NCBI RefSeq assembly: GCF_012932915.1
Contig: NZ_VCQU01000007.1
Location: 248,001-312,000 of the forward strand
Reading direction: 5' to 3'
DNA from: Antrihabitans stalactiti
GTDB taxonomy: Bacteria > Actinomycetota > Actinomycetes > Mycobacteriales > Mycobacteriaceae
DNA: 64,000 bases
A program made the translations under genes and the position numbers. The notes under the pieces were generated by a model. It was not told the DNA's origin, did no database searches, and saw nothing but the letters and a program-made list of their open reading frames with translations. Positions 42,370 through 51,492 of the stretch are shown here, piece after piece; position 1 is the first letter of the stretch; every line of letters starts with the position of its first letter.

Positions 42370-43346
42370 TGCCTTCGCCGGGCTCGGTAGAACAACGCGG
42401 CATCGCGGATCGAGTCCTGCACCGGTCTCGGATGCCAACCCAATTCACGCTCGGCCTTGCTGTGGTCCATCGGCGTCGTGACATACGACAAGCGGACCGA
42501 CACCGAGGTGAGGAGCACATCTCGCCGAAACAGCTTTCCGACGAGGTCGCCGATCACGCCGGATGCTCGGGCCAGCCACAATGGAATCTTGACCATCGGC
42601 CGTCGCGCGCCGGTCGCGTCGGCCGCAACGTCGAACATCTCCCGGTTGCTGATGAACCGCTCGGAAATGATGTAACGCTCCCCTACCCGCCCGTTGTCGG
42701 CGGCCAAGCAGAGTGCGGCCGCGGCGTCCTCGATCCCGACCGCCTCCGCGGCGAACTTGTCGAAATACACCAGCGCTTGTCCACGGGCTGCGGCATCGAC
42801 CAATTTTCCGTGCGGTGTCGCTCCCCAATCGTCGGCGCCGTAGGTATTCGCGACGCACAACACAATTCCAGGCAACGAGCGTTCGCGGCAGTATCGCAAC
42901 ACGAGTTCCTCTGCAGCGATGCGCGATTCGACATACGGACCACCGCGCTCCACCCAGTTGCACGCGTCGTCCTCGGTCGCCGGCGAACCGTCGTCTCGAA
43001 TACCGATCGTGGCGAGCGAACTGGTGAACACGAACCGTCGCAGCCCCGCATCGGCGGCAACGTCGAGGACGTGGCGCAAACCTTCTACGTTGGTCCGAAA
43101 CAGCGGCGCGGGATCGCGCAGCCAGGCGCGGGTGTCGACGACGCAGTAGAAGACCACGTCACAGCCAGCCATGGCGGACCGCAAGGCTGCGTCGTCGAAG
43201 ATATCGCCGTAATGCCGCTCGACCGCGAGGCCCTCGATGCCACGAAGATTGCTCGTGCGCCGTGCGAGCACCCGAACGTCGTGTCCTGCCGCGACCAGTT
43301 GGCGCGTCACGTGCGAACCGAGAAAACCACTCGGACCGATCACCAA
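42366..43346 (-). CDS. NAD(P)-dependent epimerase/dehydratase (extended SDR)
   Basis: A 326-residue extended short-chain dehydrogenase. The N-terminal dinucleotide motif is GPSGFLGSHVTRQLVAAGHD, and the catalytic YxxxK is replaced in the usual position by YVESRIAAEEL (Tyr present, Lys not). TSSLATIG supplies the serine. Similar proteins act on nucleotide sugars, steroids or dihydroflavonols. The start is uncertain: TTG 43346 with no good ribosome site, or a start within the 11-base gap after the monooxygenase. The two genes form a leftward pair. Confidence 0.85.
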   Translation of the reverse strand: MVIGPSGFLGSHVTRQLVAAGHDVRVLARRTSNLRGIEGLAVERHYGDIFDDAALRSAMAGCDVVFYCVVDTRAWLRDPAPLFRTNVEGLRHVLDVAADAGLRRFVFTSSLATIGIRDDGSPATEDDACNWVERGGPYVESRIAAEELVLRYCRERSLPGIVLCVANTYGADDWGATPHGKLVDAAARGQALVYFDKFAAEAVGIEDAAAALCLAADNGRVGERYIISERFISNREMFDVAADATGARRPMVKIPLWLARASGVIGDLVGKLFRRDVLLTSVSVRLSYVTTPMDHSKAERELGWHPRPVQDSIRDAALFYRARRRH

Positions 43347-43357
43347 CGAGGTACCGA

Positions 43358-43678
43358 TCAGACGGTCATTTCGCCGAGTTCGGACCAGTCAGTTGCGTCG
43401 ATGGTCTGACTGATGATCTTCGGGGTGGCGACCAGCGCGGGTGGAAGTTCCTGCATGGCCTGCTTGAAATGGGCGCTGTTGACATGAATCCCGCCGGCCT
43501 CGCCGTCGCGGAACGCTTCGACGAGCACGAACTCGGTAGGGTCGTCGACGCTGCGCGACCAGTCGAACCAGAGGTTGCCCTCTTCGGCGCGGGTCGCGGT
43601 GGTGAACGATTCGACGAGATCGAGCCAGCGATCAGCCCATTCGGGTTTTGCTTTGAATTTCACGACAATGAAGATCAA
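43358..43678 (-). CDS. antibiotic-biosynthesis-monooxygenase (ABM) domain protein
   Basis: I place the start at TTG 43678-43676, preceded by GAGGAAGGGA on its strand. The 106-residue product is a single ABM domain: IFIVVKFKAKPEWADRWLDL, EEGNLWFDWSRSVDDPTEFV, HVNSAHFKQAMQELP. These ferredoxin-like dimers include quinol monooxygenases (YgiN) and heme- or lipid-handling relatives. It precedes the epimerase gene by 11 bases. The catalytic substrate is not evident. Confidence 0.88.
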   Translation of the reverse strand: MIFIVVKFKAKPEWADRWLDLVESFTTATRAEEGNLWFDWSRSVDDPTEFVLVEAFRDGEAGGIHVNSAHFKQAMQELPPALVATPKIISQTIDATDWSELGEMTV

Positions 43679-43779
43679 CGGTGTCCCTTCCTCGCCGGGG
43701 GTACTGCACCCACCGAAGATATCCGACAACGAGCCCGCGGCGCGGTAGGGTCCGATATGCCGATCAGCGCCGATCACCT

Positions 43780-44457
43780 GTGAATTCGTATCGGCGGCTC
43801 GTTGCCTCGGCGCTGCTCGTAGGCGCCGCACTCTATTCGGCGTGGCTGTTCGGACCATTCGTCGACCCCCACAGCCGGTCGATGTCGTCCTACGTCAGTG
43901 AGCTCGCGGCCGTCGGCCGACCATATTCGACGTTGTTCCGATGCCTCGACTTCGTCTGCGGTGCTGTCGTTCTCACTGCGACGGCCGTGGTGTTGCGATC
44001 GCGCCCACAGCGTTGGCTGATCCGTATCGGCTGGTGCGCTGTGGCGTTGTTCGCCGCAGCGACCGTCGCCGACTCGTTGTTGCCGCTGAGCTGCGCGCCC
44101 CATTCCGACCCGACTTGCGCTGCCAGAGAAGCGAGCGGTGACGTCCCGCTGACCCATGAACTGCACCTCGCGAGCAGCGGGCTAGCTGGGTTCGCCGCCG
44201 TCGTGTCGGCACCGGCCTTCACCATTTCCGCGTACCGCTACTCGAACCATCGAGTGTTGCAACGCATTGGACTAAGCATCACAGCACTTCTGTTGACCTC
44301 GACGGCGGCAATCCTGGGTGCGATTTGGCTCGGCGAGAAGGGGCATCCCGCAGCCATCGGCGTGATCCAGCGTGTCCAACTGCTCGCGATCGCCGGTGGG
44401 CTTGTCTATGTCGCCGGATTCGTTCACTACCTGCGCGACGACAGGAATCAGCAATGA
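43780..44457 (+). CDS. DUF998 membrane protein
   Basis: GTG 43780 starts a 225-residue polytopic membrane protein with six hydrophobic segments (for example YRRLVASALLVGAALYSAWL, FVCGAVVLTATAVVLRS). It carries the DUF998 pattern SSYVSELAAVGRPYSTLFR after helix 1. Function of DUF998 is unknown. The stop overlaps the next gene's ATG (ATGA), coupling it to an alpha/beta hydrolase, as if the two work together on a membrane substrate. Confidence 0.85.
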   Translation: MNSYRRLVASALLVGAALYSAWLFGPFVDPHSRSMSSYVSELAAVGRPYSTLFRCLDFVCGAVVLTATAVVLRSRPQRWLIRIGWCAVALFAAATVADSLLPLSCAPHSDPTCAAREASGDVPLTHELHLASSGLAGFAAVVSAPAFTISAYRYSNHRVLQRIGLSITALLLTSTAAILGAIWLGEKGHPAAIGVIQRVQLLAIAGGLVYVAGFVHYLRDDRNQQ

Positions 44458-45191
44458 CGACGCCCCGGCTGGTGACGGTCGACGGCGAGCAGTTGCATGT
44501 CGTGGTCCGCGGTTCGACAGGGCGGGTGGTGGTGTTGTGCAGTGGCCTCGCCGGCAAATGGAGCGACTGGGACGACGTAACCGATCTGCTCGCCACCGAC
44601 CACATCGTCGTCCGATTCGACCGGCCTGGTCTGGGTTCGAGCCCGGCGCCGAAGTCCGACTACAAGCCGACCGTGCGTGCCGAGGCGCACAGGATCGCCG
44701 CCGTCCTTGACGCTGTCGGACGTACCGCTGCCGTCACGCTCGTCGGACACTCGCTCGGTGGCTTCTACGCGGAAGGATTCGCCCGCCTGTATCCGGACCG
44801 GACCGCAGCGCTTCTGCTGCTCGATTCGAGTGTTGCCGAGCCCGCCGGACCGCGCCTGCTGCCGAAGCGAGTGCAGACAGCGACGCACACCGTCCTCAAC
44901 GGCCTGAGCAACTATCTGGGCGCGGTCGTGCGAGAGAACAACGCGTATTCCGACCTCGGCGAAGAGGTGCTCGATTTGCGACGGCACGCGCCGATCCAAG
45001 CGGTCTCGGTGGCGGTCGCGGTGGCAACAGGTCGCTACCGAACACCATGGGCGAACAAATGGCTCGACCAGCAACGTGTACTCGCAGAAGAGCTCGGCGC
45101 CGATTTGACGATCATTACCCCGTCGGGTCATCGCGTGATGGTGGACCGTCCGGACGAAACTGCGCGATTGATACGAGAACTGTCGCGATGA
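44454..45191 (+). CDS. alpha/beta hydrolase
   Basis: ATG 44454 overlaps the DUF998 stop. The 245-residue protein has the alpha/beta-hydrolase core: oxyanion region CSGLAGKWSDWDDV, nucleophile elbow LVGHSLGGFYAEGFARLYPD, and a late histidine in TPSGHRVMVDRPDETARLIR. There is no signal peptide. The substrate is unknown. It is the last gene before the gap preceding the aminodeoxychorismate cluster, and is probably not part of it. Confidence 0.88.
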   Translation: MTTPRLVTVDGEQLHVVVRGSTGRVVVLCSGLAGKWSDWDDVTDLLATDHIVVRFDRPGLGSSPAPKSDYKPTVRAEAHRIAAVLDAVGRTAAVTLVGHSLGGFYAEGFARLYPDRTAALLLLDSSVAEPAGPRLLPKRVQTATHTVLNGLSNYLGAVVRENNAYSDLGEEVLDLRRHAPIQAVSVAVAVATGRYRTPWANKWLDQQRVLAEELGADLTIITPSGHRVMVDRPDETARLIRELSR

Positions 45192-45531
45192 TTTGGGGTT
45201 CCACAAAGCGACCACGTGCGCGTATTGTTAATTCCGGGCTATCGTCGAGTTTCGTTCTTGGGCGTGTTTGCAACCCTCGGAACGCCCTTCGATCTCGGTT
45301 TGATCACAATCAGGATCAGCACCCATCCCCAGCCGCGACGGCAACGAATAAACCTCTTTGAAGGCCCGACGATCGTCGGAAATCAGTTGCAGGAGAACAA
45401 ATTCGGCTATTGACGGAGTGCCGTCGGATGTGTTGCAGTTCATATATGAACGGCGCCGCAAGCCGCCTGTCGGCGTGGCGATTCGGCAGGATCGGCGCCC
45501 CGACAACCGAACAGCGAAGGGGGTTCTCGGG
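45192..45531. other. intergenic region before the aminodeoxychorismate cluster
   Basis: This 340-base gap is less GC-rich than the flanking genes in its first half. It holds a -35-like TTGACG at 45410-45415 and, 22 bases after it, the 14-base palindrome described separately. The rightward 65-codon frame at 45216-45413 lacks coding signs. The cluster promoter should lie here. Confidence 0.55.
45438..45451. promoter_or_regulatory. 14-bp perfect palindrome GTTCATATATGAAC
   Basis: GTTCATATATGAAC lies 80 bases before the mutase start. It includes TATATG, which might form a -10. A palindrome at this position could be an operator for the whole cluster, but no regulator gene is adjacent and only one copy is seen. 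Confidence 0.45.
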
Positions 45532-45870
45532 GTGACCCGAACAATTGACACAACCTCGACCGAGCGTGGCGTCGAAACGGCTGAAAAAAAGCTGGCGGAG
45601 TTGCGGTCCGAACTCGACGAACTGGACCACAAACTGCTCGACGATGTACGAAATCGTATCGAGGTGTGCGCCCAAATAGCATTGCTGAAGGAAAAGCACG
45701 ATATTCCGATGCTGCAGCCTGGGCGAATGCGATTCGTTCACGAACGTGCGCAAAACTACGCGCGAGCGCACAACCTCTCGCCTGAATTCCTGCGTTCTCT
45801 TTACGACCTGATCATCGGCGAGGCGTGCCGCGTCGAGGATCTGATCATCGACGGCCTCGGACGGAAGTGA
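45532..45870 (+). CDS. papB: 4-amino-4-deoxychorismate mutase (AroQ-fold, PapB-like)
   Basis: GTG 45532 starts a 112-residue AroQ-class mutase. After a short tail the three-helix fold is clear: LAELRSELDELDHKLLDDVR, RIEVCAQIALLKEKHDIPML, QPGRMRFVHERAQNYARAHN, LYDLIIGEACRVED. The IPMLQPGR stretch replaces the acid-and-arginine loop of chorismate mutase in the way seen in PapB/CmlD-type enzymes of aminodeoxychorismate pathways. It should convert 4-amino-4-deoxychorismate to 4-amino-4-deoxyprephenate. The fused ADC synthase gene begins three bases downstream, and the dehydrogenase and N-oxygenase follow, all coupled. Confidence 0.85.
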   Translation: MTRTIDTTSTERGVETAEKKLAELRSELDELDHKLLDDVRNRIEVCAQIALLKEKHDIPMLQPGRMRFVHERAQNYARAHNLSPEFLRSLYDLIIGEACRVEDLIIDGLGRK

Positions 45871-45873
45871 TCC

Positions 45874-47948
<2,075 letters not shown>

Positions 47949-47952
<4 letters not shown>

Positions 47953-48821
47953 CCGCGCGGCACGTGACAGTAGTTGGTGGATGCGGATCGATCGGTCGGC
48001 TCCTCCTTCCGCTGTGGGATATCGACGGCACCCGTCTGGTCGTGGTCGATCGAGTTGTAGGAACGGTCCCCGCCACTGTGATCGTCGGCGACATCACCGC
48101 ACCGACCCCCGACGTCATTGAAGCGGTCCGCGACGCTGACATCGTTGTCCTCGCGCTGCCCGAATCCATTGCCCTGCAAGCGGTGTCGTTCGTCGCGGAC
48201 AACGCGTCCCCAACTGCGCTGCTCGTCGAGACGCTTTCGGTGAAGTCACACATTCACCAGCGCATCGCGAGAGAGGCACCACACCTGCAGAGCGTCGGGA
48301 TCAACCCGATGTTCGCGCCGGCCCTCGGTTTCTCGGGCCGCCCGGTCGGTGCGGTGGTCCACCACACCGGGCCTGCGGTCGCACCGTTTCTCCACGCATT
48401 GACCAGTTGCGGCGCGCGCGTGGTCGAACTGAGCGCCGACGAACACGACCGTCGTTGCGCGGCAACGCAAGCACTGACGCACGCGGCAGTCCTGACGTTC
48501 GGTTTGGCGCTGGCGAATCTCGGGGTGGCAGGTGAGGAACTGACCACGATCGCTACCCCGCCGCACAACGCGATGCTGGCGCTCCTGTCGCGCGTCGCGG
48601 GTGGTCTCCCCGAGGTGTACTTGGATATCCAGAGCGGCAACCCGTATGCCGTCGACGCCCGCAAGGCTTTCGCGTCGGCTGCGGCGGAGCTGAGCGATGT
48701 CGTCGACCGTGGCGGCGAGCGTGAATTCGGCGAATTGATGACGCGCGCAATGAGTCCGCTCGCAGACCAAGGCGAGGCGTTCCGCGCTACCTGCACGCGC
48801 ATGATTGCGGCACTGCCGTGA
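47949..48821 (+). CDS. papC: 4-amino-4-deoxyprephenate dehydrogenase (PapC-like)
   Basis: GTG 47949 overlaps the synthase stop (GTGA). The 290-residue protein is a prephenate-dehydrogenase-family enzyme: N-terminal dinucleotide fold VTVVGGCGSIGRLLLPLWDI, then DIVVLALPESIALQAVSFVA, the catalytic-histidine region GINPMFAPALGFSGRPVGAV, and a helical C-terminal domain with EHDRRCAATQALTHAAVLTF. It should convert aminodeoxyprephenate to p-aminophenylpyruvate with NAD and CO2 release. The pathway context (mutase and ADC synthase upstream) makes this reading more likely than tyrosine synthesis. Confidence 0.87.
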
Positions 48822-49765
48822 TGCCGCCAACGCTGCCCGACTACGACCGCGCCGATCCGGTCGAAAGCGCAATCATCAACGGACTGGTCCGGACGTGGGG
48901 CCACCGGGCGACGGTGCGCAAACCGGAAGTCGATGTCGACGACCTCTTCGATCCTGCGAAGGCGGACTACCCCGAAGAACTCATTCCCTTCCACACCCAC
49001 GATCGCTATCTCGCGCTCGACGAGAACACCCAGAACCGCGTGCGCGCCTGGGCATGGATCGCCTACAACAAGAACGTCATGGACATCGAGCAATACGTGG
49101 TCAACCCCGGCTTCGGGATGTTGTCACGGGACGAGTTCGGCGTCGGATTGGGCGACAAGCACAAGATCGCGGCAGTACAGGCGATGGTCGACGAGGAGTA
49201 CCACACGCTGATGCACCTCAACGCCAGCGCGCTCACTCGTCGGCGCCGGCAGTGGACCTTGTCCGACTCGCTGCTGCCGCGAAGTCGCACCGTACGAGAA
49301 CATGACGCAGACTTGGCCACCGCTGCGCCGGGCCGCCCCGCGGCGATCGTGCGGCTCGCCTACACCGCGGCAGCGGAGACGTCGATCAGCAGCTATCTCG
49401 CCTTGATGAGCGAGAACGACGCCATCCAGCCCGTCAATTGCGCCACCGTCGCGATGCATCGTCGCGACGAACTATGCCACTCGTCCGTTGCGGGTGAGCT
49501 ACTCAAAATCGTCTTCGGCGAACTGGATTCCGACGAACGCAGGCAATTGATTGCCGCGCTCACCACCGCGGTCGAAGCGTTCACCGGAAGCGACTTCTCG
49601 ACCTGGGCCGCGATCCTGCACGCAGAGCGCATCGAAGGCGCCGACGAGATCATTCGCGACGCCGAGGCCGAAGCGGTAGGCCACCGAGTTGTTCAGGACT
49701 GCAGTGCAATTCGCAGGCTTTGCCGCGACCTCGGCGTCGAGCACGAGTTGGCTGTCCGCTGGTAG
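48818..49765 (+). CDS. AurF/CmlI-type diiron arylamine N-oxygenase
   Basis: GTG 48818 overlaps papC by four bases (an ATG follows directly). The 315-residue protein is an AurF-like diiron oxygenase. All seven iron-ligand positions known from AurF are present with matching spacing: E91 (DIEQYV), E126 and H129 (DEEYHTLMH), E187 (AAAETSIS), H214, E218 and H221 ([11 protein letters not shown]). Enzymes of this family oxidise aromatic amines to nitro groups using oxygen. Placed after PapABC genes, the likely substrate is p-aminophenylpyruvate or p-aminophenylalanine. Substrate level (acid, pyruvate or amino acid) cannot be read from sequence. Confidence 0.9.
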   Translation: MMPPTLPDYDRADPVESAIINGLVRTWGHRATVRKPEVDVDDLFDPAKADYPEELIPFHTHDRYLALDENTQNRVRAWAWIAYNKNVMDIEQYVVNPGFGMLSRDEFGVGLGDKHKIAAVQAMVDEEYHTLMHLNASALTRRRRQWTLSDSLLPRSRTVREHDADLATAAPGRPAAIVRLAYTAAAETSISSYLALMSENDAIQPVNCATVAMHRRDELCHSSVAGELLKIVFGELDSDERRQLIAALTTAVEAFTGSDFSTWAAILHAERIEGADEIIRDAEAEAVGHRVVQDCSAIRRLCRDLGVEHELAVRW

Positions 49766-49775
49766 CGTTCGACCT

Positions 49776-50243
49776 GTGACTGCACAACGTCCCCCGCTGC
49801 CGCCGTTCACCATGGAGACCGCGATACAGAAGGTCCAGGCCGCCGAGGATGCGTGGAATACGCGCAACCCCGAAAAGGTCAGCCTCGCTTACACGCCCGA
49901 CTCGCAGTGGCGAAACCGGGACACGTTCATCACCGGCCGCGAAGAAATCGTCGCGTTCCTCACCGCGAAATGGGAGCGCGAGCTGGAGTACGTTCTCCGT
50001 AAGAGCCTGTGGGGATTTCGCGAGAATCGAATGGCCGTGCGCTTCCAGTACGAATGGCACGACGCGGCGGACCAGTGGTACCGCAGCTACGGCAACGAAT
50101 TATGGGAGTTCGACGAGAACGGGCTCATGCGTCGCCGCGAGGCGAGCATCAACGATGTCGCCATCAGCGCCGCCGATCGGCGGTACTTCGGTCCGCGACC
50201 CGACGCCGAGCGCGGGCCCGGGCACGACATTCCGCTGCGCTAG
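49776..50243 (+). CDS. NTF2-like protein (DUF1348)
   Basis: GTG 49776 starts 10 bases after the N-oxygenase stop. The 155-residue product is a DUF1348/SnoaL-like NTF2-fold protein: [77 protein letters not shown]2-like proteins bind small hydrophobic compounds or act as isomerases/cyclases; DUF1348 itself has no known role. Its close spacing suggests it is the fifth gene of the amino/nitro-phenyl cluster, but this family is also common alone. Confidence 0.85.
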   Translation: MTAQRPPLPPFTMETAIQKVQAAEDAWNTRNPEKVSLAYTPDSQWRNRDTFITGREEIVAFLTAKWERELEYVLRKSLWGFRENRMAVRFQYEWHDAADQWYRSYGNELWEFDENGLMRRREASINDVAISAADRRYFGPRPDAERGPGHDIPLR

Positions 50244-50506
50244 CGCAACAGGTCGAGGCGGATGTTCGTTCCCGGGATGACGCACCGGCCGTCGAGGCCG
50301 ATCGTCCCGAGAATCATGCCGTCGGAGAACGAACAGAATTCGCCGACCTTGACGCATTTGTCGTGGGTGTTGACGACCATGTCTGGACCGCAGGGAGTAC
50401 CTGGAACTTCCGCTTGTGCAGTTGCCTCAGCGGCGAGAGCCATCCCGCAGGCGGCAATCATGGTCGCGAGCCACACTGAAAATCGAAGAACCGAGATCCG
50501 AAGCAT
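50240..50506 (-). CDS. small secreted Cys-containing protein
   Basis: ATG 50506-50504 follows AAGGAAGCTCCT. The 88-residue product has a signal peptide (residues 1-32) and a mature domain of about 55 residues with four cysteines ([30 protein letters not shown]), enough for two disulfides. No family recognised. It is divergent from the iron-box hydrolase, with 95 bases between the starts, so the IdeR-like box there could affect it too. Confidence 0.75.
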   Translation of the reverse strand: MLRISVLRFSVWLATMIAACGMALAAEATAQAEVPGTPCGPDMVVNTHDKCVKVGEFCSFSDGMILGTIGLDGRCVIPGTNIRLDLLR

Positions 50507-50565
50507 AGGAGCTTCCTTCGAGATTGTTGTTCGCAGGTCTGCGATCGTACTCCGTTCCAGTCTCG

Positions 50566-50595
50566 TTGACTTTTTAGGTTAGCCCACCCTAAATT
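50566..50595 (+). promoter_or_regulatory. IdeR/DtxR-type iron box over a promoter
   Basis: TTAGGTTAGCCCACCCTAA (50574-50592) matches the 19-base DtxR/IdeR consensus TTAGGTTAGSCTAACCTAA at 17 positions. It lies between a -35 TTGACT (50566-50571) and a -10 TAAATT (50590-50595). The -10 is six bases before GTG 50602, so the transcript may be leaderless. Ferrous-IdeR binding would block the promoter. Confidence 0.8.
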
Positions 50596-50601
50596 GGTCC
50601 G

Positions 50602-51465
50602 GTGACGACAACCGCTGGACCTGACAGCAAGCACACGTTCGGCGAGTCACGATTCGTGACGCTCGACGACGGTCGCCGCCTGCACTTCCGCATCCGTGGC
50701 AATGGCGGACCCACGGTCGTGTTCGAGTCCGGCATGGGCCTGTCCGGCTCGATTTGGGGACTTGTGCAGCCTGCGATCGCCGAGCGCACCACCACCGTCG
50801 TCTACGACAGGGCATGCTCAGGCAAGAGCGATGACGACGACGCCCCGCGCGACCTCGAGCGCACCGTCGCCGACCTCGTGCAGCTCCTCCGCGCCGTACC
50901 TGGACCGTTCATCTTGGTCGGGTCCAGCTGGGGTGGGCCGATCGTTCGTTCGGTGGCGATGACCGGCGAGTTCGACATCAAGGGTCTCGTCCTCGTCGAC
51001 CAATCCGACGAGAACGCCGCCGAATACTTCACTCCCGCAGGCGAGAAACGCATGGCGCAGACCGGCTCGTTCGCGGTGTTTTTCGCTCGGACCGGGCTAT
51101 ACAGATTGATGGCCCGGATGGGTCGCAGCCAACCGAAGGACGTATACGCCGACTTCCGGAAGGACTTCGGAATCCGCGGCGCTCGCATGATGGGTGCCGA
51201 AGCGCGCGAATTCCTGCCGTCGATGCGTCGGCTGCGCGACAACCCAGCACGCCTCGAAGGCATCGACGTCACGGTCATCAGCGGCACGAAGGTGAGCTTC
51301 GTCGACAAGAGCCAGCGGCCCGCCATCAACGTCGCCCACCGACGCACTGCCGAGTTCCTCGACAAGGGCCGGTTCGTCGATGCGTCGAACTCAGGCCATT
51401 ACGTCATGTTCACCGAACCCGAGATCATCGTCGACGAGACACTCCGGCTGCTTCCCGACGCATAA
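50602..51465 (+). CDS. alpha/beta hydrolase under an iron box
   Basis: GTG 50602 starts a 287-residue cytoplasmic alpha/beta hydrolase. Core motifs are VVFESGMGLSGSIWGLVQPA (oxyanion region), LVGSSWGGPIVRSVAMTGEF (nucleophile elbow SxSxG-like GSSWGG), and NSGHYVMFTEPEIIVDETLR with the catalytic histidine. The IdeR-like box at its promoter predicts induction under iron starvation, so it might hydrolyse a siderophore or its ester. The FUSC-family gene starts 27 bases downstream and may be co-transcribed. Confidence 0.88.
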   Translation: MTTTAGPDSKHTFGESRFVTLDDGRRLHFRIRGNGGPTVVFESGMGLSGSIWGLVQPAIAERTTTVVYDRACSGKSDDDDAPRDLERTVADLVQLLRAVPGPFILVGSSWGGPIVRSVAMTGEFDIKGLVLVDQSDENAAEYFTPAGEKRMAQTGSFAVFFARTGLYRLMARMGRSQPKDVYADFRKDFGIRGARMMGAEAREFLPSMRRLRDNPARLEGIDVTVISGTKVSFVDKSQRPAINVAHRRTAEFLDKGRFVDASNSGHYVMFTEPEIIVDETLRLLPDA

Positions 51466-51492
51466 CCCGCGGAGCATTGCGACAATCATCCG

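Noticed and set aside
41973-43409. A 478-codon rightward frame over the secreted protein and epimerase genes
   Set aside because: The leftward epimerase has a clear dinucleotide fold; the frame is a high-GC antisense artefact.
45216-45413. A 65-codon frame before the pap cluster
   Set aside because: No good ribosome site, no domain, mixed base composition; more likely promoter DNA.
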